A stretch of 55,234 bases of DNA. It comes from Oscillospiraceae bacterium. Its GTDB lineage: Bacteria; Bacillota; Clostridia; Oscillospirales; Acutalibacteraceae. Numbering within the stretch: position 1 is the stretch's first letter; each line of letters begins with the position of its first letter. The position numbers were made by a program, and so were the translations under genes. The notes below the pieces were generated by a model. That model was not told where the DNA came from. It saw nothing but the letters and a program-made list of their open reading frames with translations, and made no database searches. The DNA is taken from NCBI GenBank assembly GCA_902792985.1, contig CADBBT010000004.1, positions 1-55,234 of the forward strand. The letters are read 5' to 3'. Of the stretch, positions 7,936 through 15,535 are shown piece after piece.

Positions 7936-8823
7936 ATGAATAAACGAACGGATTTAGCACTGGAAAATGTGGAAATGCAGCCGAAAAAGCAGACCGACGG
8001 CGTGCGCAGTCTGATGCAAAAGCAAAACGGCGTGCGCGTTTCCGCGATCACGATCTTCAACGAGGCGGGCGCGCGTGCGCTCGGCAAACCGCAGGGCAAC
8101 TATGTGACGCTGGAGCTGCCCGACCGGCTGGAAAGCCCCGCAACCCGCGAAACGGCGCGTGATATTCTGTCGCAGCAACTGCAGCGGATGCTTCCCGAAC
8201 GCGGCACGGTGCTCGTTGTCGGGCTCGGCAACGAGAACATCACGCCCGACGCGCTCGGCCCGAAGTGCGTTTCTCTGCTGTTTGCAACACGCCACATCAC
8301 CGGCGAAGTGGCAAAGCAGGCAGGACTCGGCACGCTGCGTGCTGTGGCGGCGATCGCACCGGGAGTGCTCGGCCAGACCGGCATTGAAACGGCGGAGATC
8401 ATCGAATCACTCGTGCAGCGTGTGCAGCCGCAGGCGGTGCTGGTGATCGATGCGCTCGCGTCCTGCCGGCTGACCCGTCTGGGAACAACGATCCAGCTTA
8501 CCGATACCGGCATCGCGCCGGGCTCCGGCGTCGGCAACCGCAGGGTGGAGCTGAGTGCGCGCACGCTCGGCGTGCCGGTGATCGCCATCGGGATCCCGAC
8601 CGTTGTGGACGCCACAACACTGGCGCTGGATGTGCTGCAGGCCAACGGGCTGGATGCGCCGTCCGGGCAGCCGCTGGAGCAATCCGGCGAACGGCTGATG
8701 ATGGTGACGCCCAAGGAGGTCGATCTGATGATTGACCGCGCGGCGGAAACCCTTGCAATGGGCATCAACCACGCGCTGCAGCCGGAGCTATCCGAAGAAG
8801 AGCTGCTGTCGATCGTGAAATAG
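7936..8823 (+). CDS. gpr: GPR germination protease (spore protease, family A25)
   Basis: 295 aa from the ATG at 7936. An in-frame GTG at 7927 is possible, but the GGGTG site fits 7936 better. The RTDLALE start is the family's N-terminal mark, near the propeptide removed on activation. VLVVGLGNENITPDALGP, AIAPGVLGQTGIETAEI and VIDALASCRLTRLGTTIQLTDTGIAPGSGVGN carry the invariant Asp-containing blocks of this aspartic-type peptidase. It degrades small acid-soluble spore proteins when spores germinate, freeing DNA and supplying amino acids. A sigma-G-like promoter lies just upstream. In Bacillus gpr and spoIIP are adjacent; here a palindromic repeat element separates them. Confidence 0.95.
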   Translation: MNKRTDLALENVEMQPKKQTDGVRSLMQKQNGVRVSAITIFNEAGARALGKPQGNYVTLELPDRLESPATRETARDILSQQLQRMLPERGTVLVVGLGNENITPDALGPKCVSLLFATRHITGEVAKQAGLGTLRAVAAIAPGVLGQTGIETAEIIESLVQRVQPQAVLVIDALASCRLTRLGTTIQLTDTGIAPGSGVGNRRVELSARTLGVPVIAIGIPTVVDATTLALDVLQANGLDAPSGQPLEQSGERLMMVTPKEVDLMIDRAAETLAMGINHALQPELSEEELLSIVK

Positions 8824-8825
8824 AA

Positions 8826-9058
8826 GCGGCGGCCGCCGCGCAGACCGAAGGTCTGCGCGGCACATCCGGCGGGGCGGCTGCGCGGCACAGCCGCGCGGAC
8901 GGGGCGCTTTTTACGCACGTTCTTTTTTTGCGTCCGCTGCCGGAATCTGCCGCCGTTCGGCTTTTCGGCGTCTGATGCGCCCCGCATCCCGGTGCCTGCG
9001 GCACCGGGATGTCCGCCCCGCCGGATGGCCGCTGCGCATTGCGCAGCGGCGGCCGCCG
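8826..9058 (+). repeat. Nested-hairpin palindromic element E1 between gpr and spoIIP
   Basis: The gene-free stretch after gpr is one large imperfect palindrome. Three blocks of the left arm match the right arm exactly in reverse complement: 8827-8838 with 9047-9058 (12 bases), 8863-8877 with 9013-9027 (15 bases), and 8901-8907 with 8977-8983 (7 bases). Between these blocks each arm carries its own small hairpin whose sequence differs from that of the other arm: left 8839-8857 and 8878-8898, right 8985-9011 and 9029-9049. Structure is thus kept while hairpin sequence is not. It begins 2 bases after the gpr stop codon and ends 60 bases before spoIIP. A 14-base piece recurs at 33598-33611. Confidence 0.8.
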
Positions 9059-9118
9059 TCATATAAAAAGCACGCTTCGCATACACTGAACAGAGATTCA
9101 GCGAAAGCGGGGAGCGAT

Positions 9119-10294
9119 ATGAAAGAAAAACCGATTTTGCGCTTGTTGCTTCCGGCGGTTGCCGTTGGCTTTGCGGCGCTGTTGCTGTGGGCAAGCCATA
9201 CGTCCGTGCTCGATGTCTGTGCCGCAGCAGTGGTGTTCAGCGCAAAAACGCTGCTGCCGCTGCAACTGCCTGTGACGCAAGTTGCCGAGACTGTCGCGCT
9301 GCCAGCCGCAGCCGATGTGACTGCTGCGGCGCCGGAAACAACAATGCCCCCGCAAACGACGGCGCCGACGACTGCTGCCGCGCCGGAAACAACAGCGACC
9401 ACGGTACCGGCGTTGCAAAACGATGTTTTTCTTGCAACGCCGCAGGACATTTTGGATCGCATGAAAACGGCAAAACAGGCGGCAAAAACCGAAAAGAAGG
9501 GCGGCACGCTGCTGGAAAAGCAGTATACCACCGAGGGGATGACCGATCAAAAAGGCGTGGTGCGCGTGAAGAACACGAATGACACCGAGATCGACCTTGC
9601 CGCGCTCTTAAAAAGAAAAGCCGACCTGTCTGTAACAAAGGACGCGCCGAGCGTGCTGATTTTTCACACGCACACCACAGAGACCTACCAGTTGCTTGAT
9701 CGCCCGTTTTACGCGCAGTCGTTCGCGTCGCGCAGCAGCGATAAGGGGCAGAACATGGTGCGCGTGGGCGACGAAATTTGCAAGCAGCTTGAAGAAGCAG
9801 GCTTTTCCGTTTTGCATGACACGGAAATCCACGATGCACGCTACACCGGCGCTTATGAAAAATCCCGCGCGACGGTGAAGGAGTATTTGAAAAAGTACCC
9901 GAGCATTCAGATCACGCTCGACATCCACCGCGACGCGATTTTGCCGAACAAGGCCACGAAGATCAAACCGACTGCTGTGATCGGCGGCAAAAAGGCCGCG
10001 CAGGTGATGATTATCAGCGGCTGCCAGGAGGAAGGCAACGGTGTGACCGATTTTCCCGACTGGGAGCAAAACCTTGTGTTTGCGCTGCAGCTGCAAAAGC
10101 AGATGGAAACCACCTTTCCGGGGCTGACGCGACCGCTGTTTTTCTGTGCGCGGCGCTACAATATGCACTTGACGCACTGCTCGCTGCTGATTGAGGTCGG
10201 CTCCGACGGCAACACACTGGAGGAGGCCGCCTACAGCGGACGCTGTATCGGAAAGGCACTGGCGGATTTGATGGAAAAATATGTTGAAAAATAA
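9119..10294 (+). CDS. spoIIP: Stage II sporulation protein P (peptidoglycan amidase/endopeptidase)
   Basis: 391 aa. A start at 9119 is chosen for its GGGGAG site and for placing the hydrophobic anchor (residues 7-26) at the N-terminus. A Thr/Ala/Pro-rich linker runs to about residue 100. The catalytic domain has the family motifs: SVLIFHTHTTETY (about 178-190), QITLDIHRDAI (about 263-273), an N-M-V-R-V-G-DEI block and HCSLLIEVGSDGNTLEEA (about 350-367). The conserved His and Glu bind the metal. SpoIIP cleaves peptidoglycan with SpoIID to drive engulfment of the forespore. It follows gpr, the usual order, but an intervening palindrome may force its own transcription. Confidence 0.95.
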   Translation: MKEKPILRLLLPAVAVGFAALLLWASHTSVLDVCAAAVVFSAKTLLPLQLPVTQVAETVALPAAADVTAAAPETTMPPQTTAPTTAAAPETTATTVPALQNDVFLATPQDILDRMKTAKQAAKTEKKGGTLLEKQYTTEGMTDQKGVVRVKNTNDTEIDLAALLKRKADLSVTKDAPSVLIFHTHTTETYQLLDRPFYAQSFASRSSDKGQNMVRVGDEICKQLEEAGFSVLHDTEIHDARYTGAYEKSRATVKEYLKKYPSIQITLDIHRDAILPNKATKIKPTAVIGGKKAAQVMIISGCQEEGNGVTDFPDWEQNLVFALQLQKQMETTFPGLTRPLFFCARRYNMHLTHCSLLIEVGSDGNTLEEAAYSGRCIGKALADLMEKYVEK

Positions 10295-10300
10295 AACTGC

Positions 10301-10377
10301 ATAAAGCCTTCCCCATAGCCCGTTCGGGCGTGATGGGGAAGGGGGACCGCGACAGCGGTGGATGAGGCAACTTGCAG
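10301..10377 (+). repeat. Interspersed palindrome-bearing repeat
   Basis: Contains CTTCCCCAT (10309-10317) facing ATGGGGAAG (10332-10341) around GCCCGTTCGGGC, then CCGCGACAGCGG and GGATGAGGC. I recognise this layout (CTTCCCC hairpin, a CG-rich short hairpin, GGATGAGGC) as a type of interspersed repeat common in Clostridia genomes; that recognition is from memory. Only one copy is in the window. Its right end supplies the -35 of the following promoter. Confidence 0.5.
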
Positions 10378-10400
10378 TCCCTCCCTATAAACTATAATAT
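10372..10400 (+). promoter_or_regulatory. Promoter of the 56-aa membrane peptide gene
   Basis: TTGCAG (10372-10377), 17 bases, TAATAT (10395-10400); an overlapping TATAAT at 10393-10398 gives a 15-base spacer. AAGGAG follows before the ATG at 10415, leaving a very short leader. Confidence 0.55.
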
Positions 10401-10414
10401 AAGGAGCTTTTGCC

Positions 10415-10585
10415 ATGCGTTTTCTTTTTCGCCGCTTCGCGGTGATGATGGCGGTTATTTTAGCGCTGACGTTTCTGCTTGTGGGCAGCAGTCTTGTGGA
10501 TGCGCGCGCAAAACAGGTGCTCACCGGCACACCGTCCCCGATGGTGCGTCTGATCGGCTGGACACAGATCAAAACGGAACAATGA
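10415..10585 (+). CDS. Small exported or membrane peptide of 56 aa
   Basis: The ATG at 10415 follows AAGGAG with good spacing and opens a frame that ends at TGA 10583-10585. The product starts MRFLFRRFAVMMAVILALTF, a basic cluster followed by an 18-residue hydrophobic segment, then GSSLVDARAKQVLTG and a 20-residue polar end. This is the profile of a single-pass membrane or signal-anchored peptide. It lies downstream of spoIIP with its own putative promoter and before a strong bidirectional terminator. No family recognised. A sporulation role would be guesswork based only on the neighbour. Confidence 0.6.
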   Translation: MRFLFRRFAVMMAVILALTFLLVGSSLVDARAKQVLTGTPSPMVRLIGWTQIKTEQ

Positions 10586-10674
10586 AAACAAAATAATAAC
10601 CGCCCCAAATTGCGCCTGAGGGCGGTTATTCAATCGCACTGAGAGCAAGCCGCTTACTTGCCGGCTTCTCTACG
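10586..10674 (-). ncRNA. Putative small RNA from an orphan consensus promoter
   Basis: A perfect sigma-A promoter on the minus strand (10681-10709) points into a gene-free strip that ends after about 85 bases at a strong terminator (10595-10630 plus a T-rich tract). No start codon with a ribosome site lies in between. The transcript would form a 5' hairpin pairing AAGCCG with CGGCTT (around 10639-10668), a short linker and the terminator stem. The strip is antisense only to the last bases of the 56-aa peptide gene and its terminator. The ends are predicted, and the RNA family is not recognised. Confidence 0.6.
10595..10630. terminator. Bidirectional terminator between the 56-aa gene and the small RNA
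   Basis: AATAACCGCCC (10595-10605) and GGGCGGTTATT (10620-10630) make a perfect 11-bp stem with a 14-base loop. The minus-strand side is followed by ATTTTGTTTT, so it works best for the small RNA, but the stem also ends the plus-strand 56-aa gene 10 bases after its stop. Confidence 0.75.
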
Positions 10675-10680
10675 TTTTTT

Positions 10681-10709
10681 ATTATACCCGTTTTTTCAGC
10701 GCTTGTCAA
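10681..10709 (-). promoter_or_regulatory. Perfect consensus promoter driving the putative small RNA
   Basis: Minus-strand TTGACA (10704-10709), 17 bases, TATAAT (10681-10686): six of six matches in both boxes. The -35 box lies inside a hairpin (10697-10715) that on the plus strand is followed by TTTTTGTTTT, so promoter and plus-strand terminator overlap. Confidence 0.85.
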
Positions 10710-10723
10710 GCGCTGTTTTTGTT

Positions 10724-12385
10724 TTACGCCTTGATCTTCGAATAGAAGAACTCCTTGCGCTCGGGTGTGTTGAGCACGACCACGGGCTTGATCTGGTTGA
10801 GCACGCGGCCCTGCGAAAGCAGCAGCTCGCGATAGGCGGCATACGCGCCGCTTTCCAGCTCAAAGAACACCGAATCGCCGATCATGTTCCAGCGGCGGTA
10901 TTTCTCATATTTTTCGTTGCATTCGCGGAACAGATCATCCACCGCCTTGGAAAGCGCAGCGCGCTGTTCGTCGGTGAGCGGCGTTTCAGGCTCGGCCACC
11001 ATGACATAGTGCGGCATTCCGACGTTCGTTTCGGAATAAAAGCTGTAGCCGTGGAAGTTGACGCCGTATTGCTTTTGCATGTTTTCCGCCACCCAGTCGA
11101 GCATCTGCGTGGTGGTCTTTTCGTTTGCAAGGTTCAGACCCATGTTCGAACGGTACAAAAATTCGATCTTCGGCGCGTTGTTGTAGAATCCGGTGATCTT
11201 CACAACGTCCATGATGCGGTAGCGGTACAGACCGGAGAAGTTTGTGATGATGAGCTCGTAGTTCTTGCCCACCTCCACTTCATTCATCAGCAACGGACGT
11301 GTGCCTTCCGGCGCGTCTTCGGGAAGGAATTCATACACCAGCGAGCGCGGCAGCAGCACGGAATCGTTCGCGTTCAGCTCCACAGGCATCGCCATATAGC
11401 CTTCGGACGCGGCGTAGCCCATGTTGTGCAGGGGAATGTCGCCCACATAGCGGCGCAGTTTTTCCACATAGACCGCAAGGGTGGAACCGATCATGCCGTA
11501 GCCCCAGGTCAGTTTCGGCCAAATGCGTTTGCCGACAGGAACGGGGCCGTCAAAGCCGTCTTTGAAAATGGCGCGCAGTTCCGCGGCGCGCTGCGGGTTG
11601 GGCTTCATCACGCCGTACTTTTTGCGCAGGTTTTCCGTGCAGCGCACGCTCGGATTCATGCGGCCGGTCTCGATATCGTCGCAGACCATCTCCCAGTTCT
11701 CTTCGAGGTACTCGAACATATTCGTGAGCAGGGTGATGACGAGCGAGCCGAGGTAGGTGACGGAGGTGTCCGTCAGTGCAAAGCGAAGCTGGAAGTAAGC
11801 GGTATCGGTATGCTCTTCATCCTCGGGGAAGAGGATGTCCATCGGCGTGGTGGTGATACCGTGCAGGAAGGGCTTGATATAATAGAACGGGATCTGTGCC
11901 GCGCCGTTCGCCATATAGCCGTTTTTCACGAGCGGACCTCTGGCGGAGGGCAGCTTTTTGAGGTCGGTGTTTTTCTTGAGCCAGTTGCTCGCACACGCAG
12001 GCGTTGCGGCAAAGCCCATGCACTGCATATTCCAGATGTCGCGGGCGGTCTTCGGCTGCAGCTTCGGGATGCCGACGGAGCCGGAGGACGAGCAATAGCG
12101 GATGATCTTGCCGGAGGTGATGATCTTGCCGTTGTCGCCGTCAAGCATACGGCCGATCAGCGGCAGATAATCCTCAAACGTGGAGATCGGCACTTTTTCC
12201 TGGAACTCACGCAAAGAGTGCACATCTTCAAAATGATACTTTTTTCCAAGCTCGCAGTCCGCGTTCTTTTTCATGATTTTTTGAAGGGTCTTTTCCTGCG
12301 TCGGCATCGCCTCGCTGGTGAAATGATTGAAGCCTTTGTATACGATGTTGCCGAGGAAAACGCAGTAGTCTGTTGCGAATGACAT
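10724..12385 (-). CDS. GH3-superfamily acyl-adenylating enzyme
   Basis: 553 aa, close to plant and bacterial GH3 length. Motif 1 for ATP binding is YCSSSGSVGIPK (residues 97-108). The middle motif YAASEG lies near 330, and NFSGLYRYRIMDVVKITGFYN near 410 carries the hinge and the ribose-binding Asp; NLANEKTT follows at about 445. GH3 enzymes adenylate small carboxylic acids and transfer them to amines such as amino acids; bacterial members are mostly uncharacterised, so substrate is unknown. No signal peptide. It is monocistronic with its own promoter. The nearby condensation-like enzyme and ACP (18.2-19.9 kb) hint at acyl-transfer chemistry in the region, but no operon link exists. Confidence 0.88.
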   Translation of the reverse strand: MSFATDYCVFLGNIVYKGFNHFTSEAMPTQEKTLQKIMKKNADCELGKKYHFEDVHSLREFQEKVPISTFEDYLPLIGRMLDGDNGKIITSGKIIRYCSSSGSVGIPKLQPKTARDIWNMQCMGFAATPACASNWLKKNTDLKKLPSARGPLVKNGYMANGAAQIPFYYIKPFLHGITTTPMDILFPEDEEHTDTAYFQLRFALTDTSVTYLGSLVITLLTNMFEYLEENWEMVCDDIETGRMNPSVRCTENLRKKYGVMKPNPQRAAELRAIFKDGFDGPVPVGKRIWPKLTWGYGMIGSTLAVYVEKLRRYVGDIPLHNMGYAASEGYMAMPVELNANDSVLLPRSLVYEFLPEDAPEGTRPLLMNEVEVGKNYELIITNFSGLYRYRIMDVVKITGFYNNAPKIEFLYRSNMGLNLANEKTTTQMLDWVAENMQKQYGVNFHGYSFYSETNVGMPHYVMVAEPETPLTDEQRAALSKAVDDLFRECNEKYEKYRRWNMIGDSVFFELESGAYAAYRELLLSQGRVLNQIKPVVVLNTPERKEFFYSKIKA

Positions 12386-12420
12386 AGTATCCCTGCTTTC
12401 TTTTCAATATATTCTTTCAA

Positions 12421-12449
12421 AATATAGCATATTTTCGTCCGGTTTGCAA
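12421..12449 (-). promoter_or_regulatory. Promoter of the GH3-family gene
   Basis: Minus-strand TTGCAA (12444-12449), 17 bases, TATATT (12421-12426), 35 bases before the ATG. Confidence 0.75.
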
Positions 12450-12498
12450 GCACTTTTTTGATTTTATACAGTTGCCCGGAGTTTTTTTTATCAAACGC

Positions 12499-12526
12499 TT
12501 GCAAATTTTTTCAGCTATGTTATACT
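12499..12526 (+). promoter_or_regulatory. Promoter of the trmB-FHA-SEDS operon
   Basis: TTGCAA (12499-12504), 16 bases, TATACT (12521-12526), about 38 bases before trmB and divergent from the GH3 promoter. Confidence 0.7.
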
Positions 12527-12564
12527 ATAATTCTAATTTACATTTACATTCTTGAGGTACCGTC

Positions 12565-13233
12565 ATGCGCATGCGAAAAAAGAAACATCTGGACGAACGG
12601 CTGCAGGCAGTGCAGCCCTATCTTGTGAATGTCGATCTTTCCGGCGGACACGGAGAACCGCTTTGCGGAAAGCCGCTGGACCTGTCTGCGCTGTTCCTCG
12701 CTGACCGGCCGCTGGAAGTGGAGATCGGCTGCGGGAAGGGACAGTTTGCGGTCGAACTGGCACGGCGCAACCCGGACGTCAATTTTCTTGCCGTGGAGGT
12801 GTGTGCCAACGTGATCGTGCAGGCGTGCGAAAAAGCGCAGGCGGCGGAGCTTTCCAATTTGAAGTTTCTGCGCATCGACGCCGAAGCGCTGCCGGTGCTG
12901 CTGCCGGCGCATTCTGTGCGGCGCATCTATCTCAATTTTTCCTGTCCGTTCCCCAAAAAGCGCCAGCAAAAGCGGCGGCTGACGCACGAACGGTTTTTGA
13001 ACATCTATAAAGAACTGCTGACGCCGGACGGCGAGATTCAGCAAAAGACCGACAACCGCGTGCTCTTCGGCTTTTCGATCGAAGAATTTTCGCGCTGCGG
13101 TTTTGAACTCAGTGAGGTCTCGCTCGATCTGCACGCAGACGGGCTGGAGGGCAACATCGTGACCGAGTATGAAAAGCGCTTTTCCGAACTCGGCCAGCCG
13201 ATCTACCGGCTGGTGGCGCGGCCGAAAGCATGA
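12565..13233 (+). CDS. trmB: tRNA (guanine-N7)-methyltransferase
   Basis: 222 aa, normal length. The SAM-binding loop is EVEIGCGKGQF (residues 51-61). NFLAVEV is motif II. IYLNFSCPFPKKRQQKRRLT (121-140) corresponds to the family's NFSDPWPK-K-R-H-xKRR block, and TEYEKRFSELGQPIYRLVA is the C-terminal signature. The enzyme forms m7G46 in the variable loop of tRNA. The usual Asp of SDPWPK is Cys127 here and the Trp is Phe, an unusual variant. GAGG precedes the ATG. It shares an ATGA overlap with the following FHA gene and thus heads the cell-wall operon. Confidence 0.93.
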   Translation: MRMRKKKHLDERLQAVQPYLVNVDLSGGHGEPLCGKPLDLSALFLADRPLEVEIGCGKGQFAVELARRNPDVNFLAVEVCANVIVQACEKAQAAELSNLKFLRIDAEALPVLLPAHSVRRIYLNFSCPFPKKRQQKRRLTHERFLNIYKELLTPDGEIQQKTDNRVLFGFSIEEFSRCGFELSEVSLDLHADGLEGNIVTEYEKRFSELGQPIYRLVARPKA

Positions 13234-14249
13234 GCGCCGTGATCGCCGTTTCCCGCTGGGTGCTGCCGTTTCTGGCAGTGGTCATTCTTGCAAAATGCCT
13301 GCTGCCGCTGCTGCTCGGCCACCCGAAGGAGAAGACCTACGGCTATCTCATCGACAACATCGACGGGGAACGCTATGCACTGAATATGTGGGAAACGTCC
13401 ATCGGACGCAGCAAGGGCTGCGACATCGTGATCGGTTATCCGACCGTTTCGCGCTTTCAGGCGGTCATCAGCCGCCGTGTGGACGGTTGGTATGTGTTCG
13501 ATCTGAACTCGCGCTCCGGCATCAGCGTGAACTACACGGATGTTGAAAAAAAAGCGCGCATTCAGCCCGGCGACACGCTGACTTTCGGCGGGGCAAAGTT
13601 TCGCTTTGCCGTTGTGAACGACCCGGTGATCCGTGTCGGGAAAAAGAAAAAGAGCACAGCGGTTTCCGCGCCGCCGCCCGTGTTTTCCGAATTTGAGCCG
13701 GGCACGCCGCAAAAAAAGGCGCAGAACGCCCCGGCGTCAAATGCAAAGGAAACGCCGAAGCGCGCGGACGCGCCGCTCTTTTATGACGCCGCGCATCGCC
13801 CGCAGCTGCATTTTGAGCGCATGGGCACAAAGCCGGATCTGCTTTCGGAGCGCAAAAACCGCGCCGCGCAGCCGATCACGCCATCTTTTACAGGACAGTC
13901 GCAGATCGAGACTGCGCCGCGTTCTGCGGTGCAGGGCCGCCATGTGTTTTCGCGCCCCACACTGACAAATCCGAGAACCAAAGAGACGTTTATGCTCACG
14001 GGCAACTATATCTCCGTCGGCCGTTCGCGCGGGTGCGATCTTGTGCTCTCTTCGCCGTCGGTCTCGCGCCGTCATGCGCTCCTTGTGCTTTATGAGGACG
14101 GCTGGGCGGTGGAGGACAGCGATTCCACCTACGGCACATTTCTCAACGGTCAGCGCGTCACAAAGCCGCAGTTGCTTTTTGACGGCGATACCCTGCAGTT
14201 CGGCGACGAGGAGCTGCGCTTTCGGGCGGGAAAGGTAGGGCGCGTATGA
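13230..14249 (+). CDS. Membrane-anchored protein with two FHA domains
   Basis: 339 aa. One N-terminal membrane helix (residues 8-30) is followed by FHA domain 1 (about 45-128: SIGRSKGCDIVI, VSRFQAVI, GISVN), a polar linker rich in Pro, Lys and Gln (135-245), and FHA domain 2 (about 250-335: SVGRSRGCDLVL, VSRRHALL, YGTFLNG). FHA domains bind phosphothreonine. Domain 2 keeps the full GR, SRRHA and NG set; in domain 1 the His of SRxHA is Gln. Overlaps with trmB and the SEDS gene by ATGA place it in one operon. FHA-SEDS-PBP triads in Actinobacteria are controlled by a Ser/Thr kinase; no kinase is present here. Confidence 0.92.
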   Translation: MSAVIAVSRWVLPFLAVVILAKCLLPLLLGHPKEKTYGYLIDNIDGERYALNMWETSIGRSKGCDIVIGYPTVSRFQAVISRRVDGWYVFDLNSRSGISVNYTDVEKKARIQPGDTLTFGGAKFRFAVVNDPVIRVGKKKKSTAVSAPPPVFSEFEPGTPQKKAQNAPASNAKETPKRADAPLFYDAAHRPQLHFERMGTKPDLLSERKNRAAQPITPSFTGQSQIETAPRSAVQGRHVFSRPTLTNPRTKETFMLTGNYISVGRSRGCDLVLSSPSVSRRHALLVLYEDGWAVEDSDSTYGTFLNGQRVTKPQLLFDGDTLQFGDEELRFRAGKVGRV

Positions 14250-15529
14250 ATCAGACAAAAACACGCCGCGCCGACCGGCTGCGCAGTAAATACCGCTATG
14301 TGGACCGCGGCTTCGTGCTGCTGCTTCTGACTGTGTTTCAACTGCTGTGCCTGCTGCCGGTGGTCTTTACCGGCGACGAAGCGCCGCACACCAAAAGCGC
14401 GGTGCTGCTTCTGGGCTATATCGCGTTTGAGTGGATCTATGTCGGCGTTGTGCACGCATTTTTGAAAAAAACAAATTTTGAACTGGAGTTCATCGCGTTC
14501 TTCCTGTCGGGTCTTGGCCTGACGGTCGCGGCGAGCGTTTCCGAGCGCACGCTGCTCAAACAGGAGGTCGCCGTGCTGCTGGGCATCATCGTCTTTGATG
14601 CGCTGCTGTGGTTCCTCAAGGACGTGCGCCGCGTGATGGCGGTACGTTTTCCGCTGGCGGTGGCTTCGCTCGGTGCGCTTGCGCTCTCGTTCGTTTATAT
14701 CCGCTTTGTTGTCGGCTCCATCAACGGCGCGTACAACTGGATCGTGGTCGGAAACGGTCTGTTTTCGATCCAGCCGTCGGAGTTCGTCAAGATCGCGTTC
14801 ATCTTTGTCGGCGCCGCGTCGCTCGACAAGCTGCTGACGAGCAAAAACATTTATCTGTACATTCTTTTCGCCATGGGCTGCATCGGCGTGCTGTTTCTGA
14901 TGAAGGATTTCGGCACGGCGCTGATCTTCTTTGCAACCTTTGTCATCATCGCGTTCCTGCGCTCGGGCGATGTGCGCTCGATCCTCTTTGTCAGTGCGGT
15001 CGCAGCGCTCGGCGCGGTCCTTATCATCTATTTCAAGCCCCATGTCGCCAGCCGTTTCGCCGTGTATCGCCACGTCTGGGAGCATGTGGACACGACCGGC
15101 TATCAGCAGGTACGCACGCTCATCTATGCGGTGTCCGGCGGTCTGCAGGGACTCGGCATCGGGCAGGGCAGACTGCGCTATGTGGCTGCTTCCACGACCG
15201 ATCTGATTTTCGGCGTCATCAGCGAGGAGCTGGGTCTTCTGATCGCGTTTGCAATCGTCATCAGCTTTGCGCTGATCGCCGTTTACGCCATCCGCACCGC
15301 CAAAAGCGCACCCTCGTCGTTTTATGCGATCTCGGCCTGCGCCGCGGCGTCGATGCTGCTCATCCAGACGTCGCTGAACATTTTCGGCATCACCGATCTG
15401 CTGCCGCTCACGGGCGTCACATTGCCGTTTTTGTCACAGGGCGGCTCAAGCATGATCTGCTCCTGGGCGCTGTTCGCATTCATCAAAGCGGCGGACGTGC
15501 GCACCTATCCGGAGCTTTTCCGCGCTTAG
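14246..15529 (+). CDS. SEDS-family peptidoglycan glycosyltransferase (FtsW/RodA/SpoVE type)
   Basis: 427 aa with about ten membrane segments starting after a basic, 20-residue cytosolic end. Family marks are NWIVVGNGLFSIQPSEFVKIAFI (about 167-190), LMKDFGTALIFFATF (about 213-228), GGLQGLGIGQGRLRYVAASTTDLIFGVISEELGL (about 295-330) and the end LLPLTGVTLPFLSQGGSSMI. The Asp in DFGTA and the Glu in SEELG are the conserved catalytic-region residues. SEDS proteins polymerise lipid II together with a class B PBP; the partner PBP follows after a repeat-filled gap. Which of FtsW, RodA or SpoVE it represents cannot be decided from sequence alone. Confidence 0.93.
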   Translation: MNQTKTRRADRLRSKYRYVDRGFVLLLLTVFQLLCLLPVVFTGDEAPHTKSAVLLLGYIAFEWIYVGVVHAFLKKTNFELEFIAFFLSGLGLTVAASVSERTLLKQEVAVLLGIIVFDALLWFLKDVRRVMAVRFPLAVASLGALALSFVYIRFVVGSINGAYNWIVVGNGLFSIQPSEFVKIAFIFVGAASLDKLLTSKNIYLYILFAMGCIGVLFLMKDFGTALIFFATFVIIAFLRSGDVRSILFVSAVAALGAVLIIYFKPHVASRFAVYRHVWEHVDTTGYQQVRTLIYAVSGGLQGLGIGQGRLRYVAASTTDLIFGVISEELGLLIAFAIVISFALIAVYAIRTAKSAPSSFYAISACAAASMLLIQTSLNIFGITDLLPLTGVTLPFLSQGGSSMICSWALFAFIKAADVRTYPELFRA

Positions 15530-15535
15530 CGCTGT

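Noticed and set aside
10697-10725. Hairpin plus T run as the terminator of the GH3 gene
   Set aside because: The T run is on the plus strand; on the minus strand the hairpin is followed by A, so it cannot end the GH3 transcript in the usual way.
10658-12382. A 574-codon plus-strand frame opposite the GH3-family gene, and a 669-codon one at 3779-5788 opposite the Fn3 gene
   Set aside because: Both are antisense shadows of genes with clear motifs and lack start signals.
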